Assembly (NCBI GenBank): GCA_007126835.1
Contig: SLAO01000081.1
Coordinates: 1 to 9,162, forward strand
Length of the DNA: 9,162 bases
DNA from: Nitriliruptorales bacterium
Lineage (GTDB): Bacteria > Actinomycetota > Nitriliruptoria > Euzebyales > Egibacteraceae
Direction: 5' to 3'
The position numbers and the translations under genes were made by a program. This document shows, one piece after another, positions 1 to 5,271 of this stretch. Position 1 is the stretch's first letter; each line of letters opens with the position of its first letter. The notes below the pieces were generated by a model. The model worked only from the letters and a program-made list of their open reading frames with translations, did not search any database and had not been told where the DNA came from.

Positions 1-2
1 CC

Positions 3-1001
3 TCAGACCTGCGTGAACGCGATCGCGTCAGCCGGGGCGTCGACGAGGTGCACGAGGTCGTCGTCGACCCGCAGCAGCGACACCGAGCAGCCGGCCATCT
101 CCATCGACGTGGCGGCCTCCATGACGTACGAGCGGTGGACAGCGACGCCGCGGTCGCCCAGCAGTTCGAGCACCTTGCGCGCGATGATGTACAGCTCCAT
201 CGGTGGTGTGGCGCCGAGCCCGTTGACCAGCACCACGACGCGGTCGCCCGCGGTGACGCCGAGGTCGTCGGCGGCGCGGGTGGTCAGCTCCGTCGCGACG
301 GCATCGGCAGGCTCGAGCGGCCGTCGCGAGACTCCCGGCTCACCGTGCAGCCCCATGCCGATCTCCATCTCCTCCTCGCCCAGGGTGAACGTCGGCTCCC
401 CCGCGGCGGGGACCGTGCAGGGCGCCAGCGCCATGCCCATGCTCCGCAGCTCCGAGATCGCCTTGCGTCCGACGGAGAGGACCTCGTCGAAGTCACGTCC
501 TTCCGCCGCGGCGGCGCCGGCGACCTTCTGGACTAAGAAGTTGCCGGCGATGCCCCGCCGACCCACCGACGTAGGCCCGTCCTCGACCGACACGTCGTCG
601 TTGACGAGCAGGGTGTCGACCCGCAGCCCGTCGGCGGCGGCCTCCTCCTGGGCGAGGTCGAAGTTCATGACGTCGCCGGTGTAGTTGTTGTACAGCTGGA
701 TGACGCCGGCGCCACCGTCGACGGTGCGCAGGCCAGCGAGGATCTCGTCGGGCGTGGGCGACGTGAACACCTCACCTTGCACCGCCCCGTCGATCAGCCC
801 GGGGCCGATGCCTCCCCAGAACGCGGGCTCGTGACCGGCGCCGCCGCCGCTGAGCAGCGCGACCTTGCCGGCGACGGGGCCGTCGGCGCGGACGAGGATG
901 TGGTGGCCGTCGAGCTTGCGCACCCGGTAGGGATGGCAGGCTGCGACGCCTTCGAGCGTCTCGCGTACCACATCGTCGACCTCGTTGATCAGCTTCTTCA
1001 T
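3..1001 (-). CDS. dhaK: Dihydroxyacetone kinase, DhaK subunit
   Basis: This 332-residue protein is the substrate-binding subunit of a DhaK/DhaL-type dihydroxyacetone kinase. The family phosphorylates dihydroxyacetone, or a related short ketose, in the cytoplasm. DhaK holds the substrate as a covalent hemiaminal on a histidine, and a separate DhaL subunit supplies the nucleotide. Visible family marks are SGGGAGHEPA (51-60, with His57), NNYTGD (105-110, with Asp110), IAGNFLVQK (151-159) and GLHGEPG (217-223), where His219 is the expected covalent histidine. Length is normal for a complete DhaK. The ATG at 999-1001 is chosen because family similarity begins there and GAAAGG (1008-1013) lies 6 nt upstream. 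The longer in-frame extension back to 1148 is Pro/Arg-rich and unlike DhaK. It follows the dehydrogenase gene by 76 bp on the same strand. Only two bases remain beyond its stop, so dhaL and any DhaM-type PTS protein would be outside the window. Whether ATP or PTS phosphate is the donor cannot be told here. The true substrate could be another ketose. Confidence 0.95.
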   Translation of the reverse strand: MKKLINEVDDVVRETLEGVAACHPYRVRKLDGHHILVRADGPVAGKVALLSGGGAGHEPAFWGGIGPGLIDGAVQGEVFTSPTPDEILAGLRTVDGGAGVIQLYNNYTGDVMNFDLAQEEAAADGLRVDTLLVNDDVSVEDGPTSVGRRGIAGNFLVQKVAGAAAAEGRDFDEVLSVGRKAISELRSMGMALAPCTVPAAGEPTFTLGEEEMEIGMGLHGEPGVSRRPLEPADAVATELTTRAADDLGVTAGDRVVVLVNGLGATPPMELYIIARKVLELLGDRGVAVHRSYVMEAATSMEMAGCSVSLLRVDDDLVHLVDAPADAIAFTQV

Positions 1002-1043
1002 GGTGAGCCTTTCGTGTCGTGACCGTGGTGGTGCCGGGCGTGG

Positions 1044-1057
1044 CCCACGTGCGTGGG
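1044..1057. promoter_or_regulatory. Short dyad between the dehydrogenase gene and dhaK
   Basis: CCCACG and CGTGGG flank a 2-nt centre in the 76-bp gap between the two genes. It could be a small operator or an RNA structure that adjusts dhaK expression within the operon. In GC-rich DNA a 6-bp dyad can easily arise by chance, so this is only a weak candidate. No clear -10 element was found in this gap. Confidence 0.2.
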
Positions 1058-1077
1058 TCGAGGCTTGGTGCGGTGCG

Positions 1078-2136
1078 TCAGGTGGAGGTGGCGTCGGCGC
1101 CGGGCAGCACCGCGACCTTGAGCCCGTCGCGCGCGGTGACGCTGGCAAACGCCGCGTCGAGTCGCGACAGCGGGTAGCGGTGGGTCACCAGCGACGCCGT
1201 GTCGACCCGGCCGGAGGCGATGAGCCCCAGCGCGGTCTGATAGTCCCTCCGGCGGGTGTTCGACGACCCGGTCAGCGACACCTGCCGGTAGTGCACGACG
1301 TTGCCCTGGATCTGGCTCGCGCCGTCGCCGGGCAGGCCGGCGAAGATGTTGACCCGGCCCCCGGTGCGAGACAGCGTCAACGCCTCGTTGACGAGCTCGA
1401 CCGCGCCGGCGCAGATGATCACCAGGTCGGCACCGCGGCCGCCGGTCTGGGCGCCGACGACCTCTGCGAGGTCGTCGATGGTGGGGTCGACCGTCACGGT
1501 CGCGCCGAAGCGCTCGGCGTGCGCGCGACGCTGCTGCCCCGGTTGACTGACGATCACCGAGCGCGCGCCCGACAGCTGGGACAGCTGCAGGTGGAGCAGG
1601 CCGATCGGGCCGGCGCCCATGACCAGCACCGTGTCGCCGACCTCGACGGGGGCCAATCGGTGGCCGGTGACGGCACAGGCTAGCGGCTCGGTCAACGCCA
1701 GCGCCTCGGACGGGACGTCGGCGTCGACGGTGAACAGGCAGCCGGCGTCGACGGACTCGGCGGGCACGAGGAGGTACTCAGCCAAGCCCCCGTCGATGGA
1801 GTAGCCGACGATGCGCAGCAGGTCGCAGGCATTCTCGAGGTCATGGGCGCACTCCCAGCAGCGCCGGCAGGGGATCCCCGGCATCAGCGCCGCCGGAGCC
1901 CCGACCTCGAAGCCCTCCACGCCCGGGCCGACCTCGGCGATGTGGCCTGCGACCTCGTGGCCCATGATGACCGGCAGCCCCACCGCCTGGGTCTTGGCGC
2001 CGCTCTTGATGCGCACGTCGGTGCCGCACAGCGTGTTCGCGCCGACGCGCAGCAGCACCTCCCCGGGGCCGGGCGACGGGGTCGGCACCTCTTTCACGGC
2101 CAAGTCGTCGACCTGGGACAGCACTGCACCGCGCAT
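1078..2136 (-). CDS. Zinc-dependent medium-chain dehydrogenase (sorbitol/polyol dehydrogenase-like)
   Basis: This 352-residue protein belongs to the zinc-containing medium-chain dehydrogenase/reductase superfamily and is predicted to oxidise a secondary alcohol or polyol in the cytoplasm. The GroES-like N-terminal half carries the expected catalytic-zinc residues Cys37 (NTLCGTD), His60-Glu61 (GHEVAGH) and Glu150 (TEPLAC). It also carries a structural zinc lobe with Cys90, Cys93, Cys96 and Cys104. The Rossmann half has GAGPIG at 174-179. At the end of the second Rossmann strand, where NAD-dependent relatives have an acidic residue, the sequence is VIVSQPGQQRR (194-204), which hints at NADP(H). 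The ATG at 2134-2136 is preceded by GAGAGGAG (2146-2153) at good spacing; the in-frame extension to 2292 is low-complexity and discarded. It is the first gene of the minus-strand operon with dhaK downstream, so its product may be a ketose handed to the kinase. Sorbitol, threonine and sugar-phosphate dehydrogenases share this fold, so the substrate is unassigned. Confidence 0.92.
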   Translation of the reverse strand: MRGAVLSQVDDLAVKEVPTPSPGPGEVLLRVGANTLCGTDVRIKSGAKTQAVGLPVIMGHEVAGHIAEVGPGVEGFEVGAPAALMPGIPCRRCWECAHDLENACDLLRIVGYSIDGGLAEYLLVPAESVDAGCLFTVDADVPSEALALTEPLACAVTGHRLAPVEVGDTVLVMGAGPIGLLHLQLSQLSGARSVIVSQPGQQRRAHAERFGATVTVDPTIDDLAEVVGAQTGGRGADLVIICAGAVELVNEALTLSRTGGRVNIFAGLPGDGASQIQGNVVHYRQVSLTGSSNTRRRDYQTALGLIASGRVDTASLVTHRYPLSRLDAAFASVTARDGLKVAVLPGADATST

Positions 2137-2332
2137 GCGTTCGAGCTCCTCTCGGCCCGCGGCGGCAAGCGACGCCGCCTGACGCGGCGAGCCCCGCATC
2201 GGTGCGGTCTCGGTGGCCCGCGTGGGCCTGCGAGCGCGTAGTGTTGCGCACCGCTGGGATCCAGGGCGAGGGGCGACCGTCCCGCGCATCAAGGACCGGA
2301 GGGACCATGCACACGACCGGCAGGGTGCACCA
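2137..2332. promoter_or_regulatory. Divergent intergenic region with candidate promoter
   Basis: This 196-bp gap separates the minus-strand dehydrogenase-dhaK operon from the plus-strand LLM-hemerythrin gene and must carry at least the start of both transcripts. For the plus strand, TAGTGT at 2239-2244 fits the actinobacterial TANNNT -10 pattern, but no convincing TTGACA-like -35 lies upstream. A small dyad, GGCCC-GCGT-GGGCC (2215-2228), sits just before it and could be an operator. No minus-strand -10 stood out. All assignments are by eye. Confidence 0.35.
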
Positions 2333-2336
2333 GTGA
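2307..2336 (+). CDS. Possible 9-codon upstream mini-ORF
   Basis: An ATG at 2307 opens a frame encoding MHTTGRVHQ and ends at a TGA (2334-2336) that overlaps the GTG start of the LLM-hemerythrin gene (2333-2335) as GTGA. The best Shine-Dalgarno-like sequence nearby, GGAGGG (2298-2303), lies just upstream of this ATG, not in front of the GTG. The arrangement would allow translational coupling or reinitiation. It has no poly-Cys or other amino-acid run typical of attenuator leaders. It may be a chance frame. Confidence 0.3.
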   Translation: MHTTGRVHQ

Positions 2337-3808
2337 CCGACTACGGCCGCGCCCTGCGCTTCGGCGCGTTTCTGACGCCCGACGCGAACGAGCCCGCGCA
2401 GCTGCTCGGTCTCGCCGCCACGGCCGAGGACGCGGGGCTGGACCTGCTCACGTTCCAGGACCATCCCTACCAACCTCGCTTCCTGGACACGTGGACGCTG
2501 CTGTCCTACCTGGCGGCGCGCACCGAGCGGATCCGGTTGGCACCGAACGTGGCCAACCTCCCGCTGCGGCCCCCAGCGGTGCTCGCGCGCAGCGCCGCCG
2601 CCTTGGACGTCCTGACCGACGGGCGGGTCGAGCTGGGCCTTGGATCGGGCTACTTCTTCGACGCGATCGAGGCCATGGGCGGTCCCGTGCGTTCCGCCGG
2701 CGAGCACGTCGACGCGCTCGACGAGGCGATCACGCTGATGCGGCGTCTGTGGCAACCCGGTCCGCCGGTGCACTTCGAGGGGACGCACTACCGGCTGGCG
2801 GGCATCGAGCCCGGCCCGCTGCCGGCCCATCCCATCGAGCTCTGGGTGGGGGCCTACCAGCCGCGGATGCTCGCGCTTACCGGGCGCCGAGCCGACGCGT
2901 GGGTTCCCACGTTGGCGTACGCGCCACCGGACCGGGTCGGTGCGATGACGGCCATCCTCGACGACGCCGCACGCGACGCAGGCCGCGACCCGGCAGAGGT
3001 GCGCCGCATCTACAACATCGCCGGGACGTTCAACCAGCGAGACACCGGGCTGTTGCAGGGCCCGCCGGCGCGCTGGATCGAGCAGCTGGCCGAGCTGGCC
3101 CTACAGCTGGGCTTCGACACGTTCGTCCTGGGACCCGGTGATGACGCCGAGCGGGACCTCCGGCGGTTTGCCGAGGAGGTCGCACCCGGCGTGGTCGAGA
3201 CCGTGGCCGCCAGCCGTAGAACCCGGACTGCCGAGCCGGAACCCGCACCGCGCGCTGCCTCGGTCATCGGCGGGCAGCCCACGGCCGGTCACGCCGAGGC
3301 CGCCGGTGACGGCGCCGCCACCGCGGTGGGTCAGGCCAGCCAGCAAACGCTCCTGGCGGTGCATCAGCACCTGCGCGAAGAGCTGGAGCGGCTCCAGGGT
3401 GTCGTCGCCGAGGTCGCCGAGGGCGTCACCAGCGCCGAAGCCGCACGCGGGCACCTCAACCAGATGACGATGCGGCAGAACTACTGGACGCTGGGGGCAT
3501 TTTGCGCCTCGTACTGCCGCGTGGTGGCGATCCACCACGCCATCGAGGACTCTGCGATGTTCCCGGAGCTGCGCGCCGCCGACGCGTCGCTGGGACCGGT
3601 GCTCGACCGGCTCGGGCAGCAGCACGAGACGATCGCCGACCTCCTCGAACAGGTCGACGACGCGCTGGTGGCCACGGTCGACGACGACCGGCGCCTGGGC
3701 GAGGCGCAAACCGCGGTCGCCAAGCTCGGCGACGCGTTGCTGGACCACCTCGCCGAGGAGGAAGCGGCGCTGCTCGAACCGATCGGTAGGTTGTCGATCC
3801 GTCTGTGA
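2333..3808 (+). CDS. LLM-class oxidoreductase fused to a hemerythrin-like (HHE) domain
   Basis: A 491-residue two-domain protein, probably cytoplasmic. Residues 1 to about 290 form a luciferase-like (LLM) TIM-barrel typical of F420- or FMN-dependent oxidoreductases: FGAFLTP near the start, RIRLAPNVANLPLRPPAVLARSAAALD (67-92 region), DGRVELGLGSGY (96-107), ELWVGAYQPRML (169-180) and FDTFVLGPGD near the barrel end. An Ala/Gly/Pro-rich linker covers about 295-335. Residues 336-491 resemble an HHE four-helix bundle with candidate iron ligands His346, His401, Glu405, His431, His472 and Glu476, including HxxxE pairs on helices 2 and 4. The HHE part could bind a di-iron centre and sense or deliver oxygen or redox signals to the barrel; that is inference. 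The start is GTG, with CAGGG (2321-2325) 7 nt upstream; the frame extends further upstream but lacks family similarity there. It is transcribed alone, divergent from the dehydrogenase operon. Cofactor choice (F420 or FMN) and substrate are not determinable here. Confidence 0.92.
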   Translation: MTDYGRALRFGAFLTPDANEPAQLLGLAATAEDAGLDLLTFQDHPYQPRFLDTWTLLSYLAARTERIRLAPNVANLPLRPPAVLARSAAALDVLTDGRVELGLGSGYFFDAIEAMGGPVRSAGEHVDALDEAITLMRRLWQPGPPVHFEGTHYRLAGIEPGPLPAHPIELWVGAYQPRMLALTGRRADAWVPTLAYAPPDRVGAMTAILDDAARDAGRDPAEVRRIYNIAGTFNQRDTGLLQGPPARWIEQLAELALQLGFDTFVLGPGDDAERDLRRFAEEVAPGVVETVAASRRTRTAEPEPAPRAASVIGGQPTAGHAEAAGDGAATAVGQASQQTLLAVHQHLREELERLQGVVAEVAEGVTSAEAARGHLNQMTMRQNYWTLGAFCASYCRVVAIHHAIEDSAMFPELRAADASLGPVLDRLGQQHETIADLLEQVDDALVATVDDDRRLGEAQTAVAKLGDALLDHLAEEEAALLEPIGRLSIRL

Positions 3809-3819
3809 GCAGCCCGCGT

Positions 3820-3841
3820 CCGGCAGGATCGAGCTTGCCGG
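3820..3841 (+). terminator. Candidate terminator of the LLM-hemerythrin gene
   Basis: Perfect 6-bp arms CCGGCA/TGCCGG, extendable inward by a G-U and a G-C pair, enclose a small loop 11 nt after the stop codon. The hairpin is followed by GTCTTTGG, a weak T tract. Its position between converging genes supports a terminator role. Confidence 0.5.
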
Positions 3842-3849
3842 GTCTTTGG

Positions 3850-3868
3850 ACGGGTGGCACGCGCCCGT
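3850..3868 (-). terminator. Candidate hairpin terminator downstream of yceH
   Basis: ACGGGTG and CGCCCGT pair over 7 bp (one G-U) around a 5-nt loop, 17 nt beyond the yceH stop. No U tract follows on the minus strand, so it would be a U-less terminator of the kind often proposed in GC-rich Actinomycetota. A further 6-bp dyad GCTGAC/GTCAGC (3869-3890) overlaps the yceH stop codon. Confidence 0.35.
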
Positions 3869-3885
3869 GCTGACACGCGTTGGCG

Positions 3886-4599
3886 TCAGCCCCCGTCGAT
3901 GCGGCGCTCCAACGCCGCCACGCGCTCGCGCAGGTCGGCGAGCTCGGCCCGCAGCGCGGCGACGTCCGCACTGCCGTCGGAGGCGCCCTCGCGCTCACCG
4001 GTGGGCGGAGCTCCTGGGGGTTGGCCCGCGGCCTCGGGCCTCGGTGCCAGTTCCGCGGCAGGCCGCTCGTGTGCCGGCTGCTCGAACGCGGAAGCGCCGT
4101 CGTCCTCGTCCTCGCCGAGCAGGTGGGCGTAGCGGGATTCCTTTTGTCCCGGTCGGCGTTCCAGCCGCTTGACGAGAGGCGGCTGGCGCGCGGCGAGGTC
4201 GTCGAGCACGCCGACGACGTCGGCGACCGACGCGAAGGGATGCAGCCGCGTGGACCTCGTGCGCAGCTCGCCGGGCGTTTGGGGCCCGCGCAGGAGCAGC
4301 AGGCCGAGCACGGCGAGTGCTTCGGTGCCGACCTCCAAAGCGTCGTCGGCGGTATGGCGGTGCTTCTCGACCCTGGCGCCTGGCTGGTGCATCTCGCGGG
4401 CGAGACCGGCCCGTCGCAGGCCGATGAGGCCACGCCGGACGTCAGTCACCCCGTAGTCGGTGACCGGCTCGCGGTTGCTGGTCTGGTTGCAGGCGGACAG
4501 CAGCGCCTGCTCCGACAGCGGGTACTGCTGCGGCGTGGCCAGCGCCTTTTCGATCAGGGCGCCCAGCACCCGGCACTCCACTGTCGTCAGCTCCTCCAT
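3886..4599 (-). CDS. yceH: YceH family protein (DUF480), tandem winged-helix
   Basis: This 237-residue protein matches the conserved YceH/DUF480 family, known as two tandem winged-helix domains with no settled biochemical role. Landmark motifs are ALIEKALATPQQYPLS (14-29), CNQTSNREPV (37-46), LLRGPQTPGELR (102-113) and PGQKESRYAHLL (150-161), in the order seen in E. coli YceH. After residue 161 comes a charged, Pro/Ala-rich disordered stretch to about 210, then a heptad-like coiled coil at about 212-234 (VAALRAELADLRERVAALERRI). A similar C-terminal coiled coil occurs in other members. Length is slightly above the usual size because of the linker. The ATG at 4597-4599 is where family similarity begins. 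It has no clear Shine-Dalgarno sequence, but TAGCCT sits 8 nt upstream, which fits a leaderless or near-leaderless mRNA. It is minus strand, convergent with the LLM-hemerythrin gene and 192 bp downstream of ybaK. A DNA-binding role is inferred from the fold only. Confidence 0.93.
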   Translation of the reverse strand: MEELTTVECRVLGALIEKALATPQQYPLSEQALLSACNQTSNREPVTDYGVTDVRRGLIGLRRAGLAREMHQPGARVEKHRHTADDALEVGTEALAVLGLLLLRGPQTPGELRTRSTRLHPFASVADVVGVLDDLAARQPPLVKRLERRPGQKESRYAHLLGEDEDDGASAFEQPAHERPAAELAPRPEAAGQPPGAPPTGEREGASDGSADVAALRAELADLRERVAALERRIDGG

Positions 4600-4607
4600 G
4601 ATCCGAC

Positions 4608-4613
4608 AGGCTA
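4608..4613 (-). promoter_or_regulatory. Candidate -10 element of yceH (leaderless)
   Basis: On the minus strand this reads TAGCCT, a match to TANNNT, ending 8 nt before the yceH ATG. Transcription would then begin within about 2 nt of the start codon, which fits the missing ribosome-binding site. The -35 region holds only a half match (AACACA at 4631-4636). Confidence 0.35.
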
Positions 4614-4679
4614 ATGGGGTTGCACGGGTGTGTGTTGGCTCGTCGTTGGGTCGGTCCGGCGTTGGTGGAGCCCGCCGCG

Positions 4680-4759
4680 TTGACGGTGTGCCTGCCGGGT
4701 TGACGGTGCCCTTGCCGCGTCGCCCGTGCCCTTACCGCGTCGCCGGTGTGCCTGCCGGG
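4680..4759. repeat. Four imperfect 20-bp tandem repeats
   Basis: Four adjacent 20-bp units occupy 4680-4699, 4700-4719, 4720-4739 and 4740-4759. Unit 1 reads TTGACGGTGTGCCTGCCGGG. Units 2 and 3 share the GTGCCCTTRCCGCG ending, and units 1 and 4 share GGTGTGCCTGCCGGG, giving an A-B-B-A pattern. A much weaker partial copy may precede unit 1 (4660-4679). The array lies between ybaK and yceH, outside any credible gene, and 20 bp is not a multiple of three, so it is not a coding repeat. It could be a small VNTR or a set of protein-binding sites about two helical turns apart. Confidence 0.75.
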
Positions 4760-4777
4760 CTTCCCCAGTACCCCGGC
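4754..4777 (-). terminator. Weak candidate terminator downstream of ybaK
   Basis: GCCGGG (4754-4759) and CCCGGC (4772-4777) form a 6-bp perfect stem with a 12-nt loop, 14 nt past the ybaK stop codon. It overlaps the last 20-bp repeat unit. There is no T tract, so it is uncertain whether transcription stops here or continues into yceH. Confidence 0.25.
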
Positions 4778-4791
4778 CCAGCTGTCGTCGG

Positions 4792-5271
4792 CTATCGGGC
4801 GATCGGCGCCGTGGTGCCCGCCGTCATCGCGCACAGGTCCGCCGGGGACAGCTCGATCTCGAGGCCGCGACGCCCGGCGCTGACGAGCACGGTGGCGTGC
4901 TGCTCGGCGGTGACGTCGACCACGGTGGGCAGGGAGCGCTTCTGACCCAGCGGGCTGATGCCGCCGAGCACGTAACCCGTGGCCCGCTCGGCTTCGGTTG
5001 CCGGCGCCATCGTCGCCTTCTTCGCCCCCACCGCCCGGGCGAGCGCCTTGACGTCGAGCTGGCAGCGCACGGGCACGACCCCGCAGACCAGGTCGCCGCT
5101 GTCTGTCCGAGCGACCAGGGTCTTGAACACCCGATGCGCGTCGACGCCCAGCGCGTCAGCGGCTTCCTGGCCGTACGACTCGGCGCGGGGGTCGTGCTCG
5201 TAGCTGTGCACCGTGTAGTCGATCCCTGCCTGGCTGGCAGCCCTCGTCGCGGGGGTCTGGCTGCCGGCCAT
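4792..5271 (-). CDS. ybaK: Cys-tRNA(Pro)/aminoacyl-tRNA deacylase YbaK/EbsC
   Basis: This 159-residue cytoplasmic protein is a free-standing tRNA-editing enzyme of the YbaK/EbsC family. The family hydrolyses mischarged aminoacyl-tRNA, in characterised members Cys-tRNA(Pro), and so protects translation from misincorporation. It has the family's RVFKTLV segment (47-53) with the conserved Lys50, the GYVLGGISPLGQKRSLPTVVD block (99-119) and the closing SAGRRGLEIELSPADL block (131-146). The size is typical. The start ATG (5269-5271) overlaps the stop TGA of the upstream ThDP-enzyme gene by one base (TGATG), and no strong ribosome-binding site precedes it, so translation probably depends on the upstream gene. 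It is the last gene of the tightly packed dnaB cluster. No functional link between editing and the carboligase or helicase is evident beyond co-expression. Confidence 0.95.
   Translation of the reverse strand: MAGSQTPATRAASQAGIDYTVHSYEHDPRAESYGQEAADALGVDAHRVFKTLVARTDSGDLVCGVVPVRCQLDVKALARAVGAKKATMAPATEAERATGYVLGGISPLGQKRSLPTVVDVTAEQHATVLVSAGRRGLEIELSPADLCAMTAGTTAPIAR

Noticed and set aside
1002..1148. N-terminal extension of DhaK
   Set aside because: The added residues are Pro/Arg-rich, overlap the end of the dehydrogenase gene, and lack DhaK similarity; the ATG at 1001 has a good ribosome-binding site.
2137..2292. N-terminal extension of the dehydrogenase
   Set aside because: The family's sequence begins at the ATG at 2136, which has GAGAGGAG upstream. 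The extension is low-complexity and would run across the divergent promoter region.
2213..2332. N-terminal extension of the LLM-hemerythrin protein
   Set aside because: LLM similarity begins just after the GTG at 2333, and the extra 40 residues resemble translated intergenic DNA.
2307..2336. Amino-acid attenuator leader
   Set aside because: The mini-ORF has no run of a regulatory amino acid and no alternative terminator hairpin follows before the GTG start.
4442..4945. Open frames on both strands across the 4600-4791 gap
   Set aside because: They overlap yceH and ybaK, owe their openness to GC-rich repeats, and show the repeat in shifting frames, so they are not genes.
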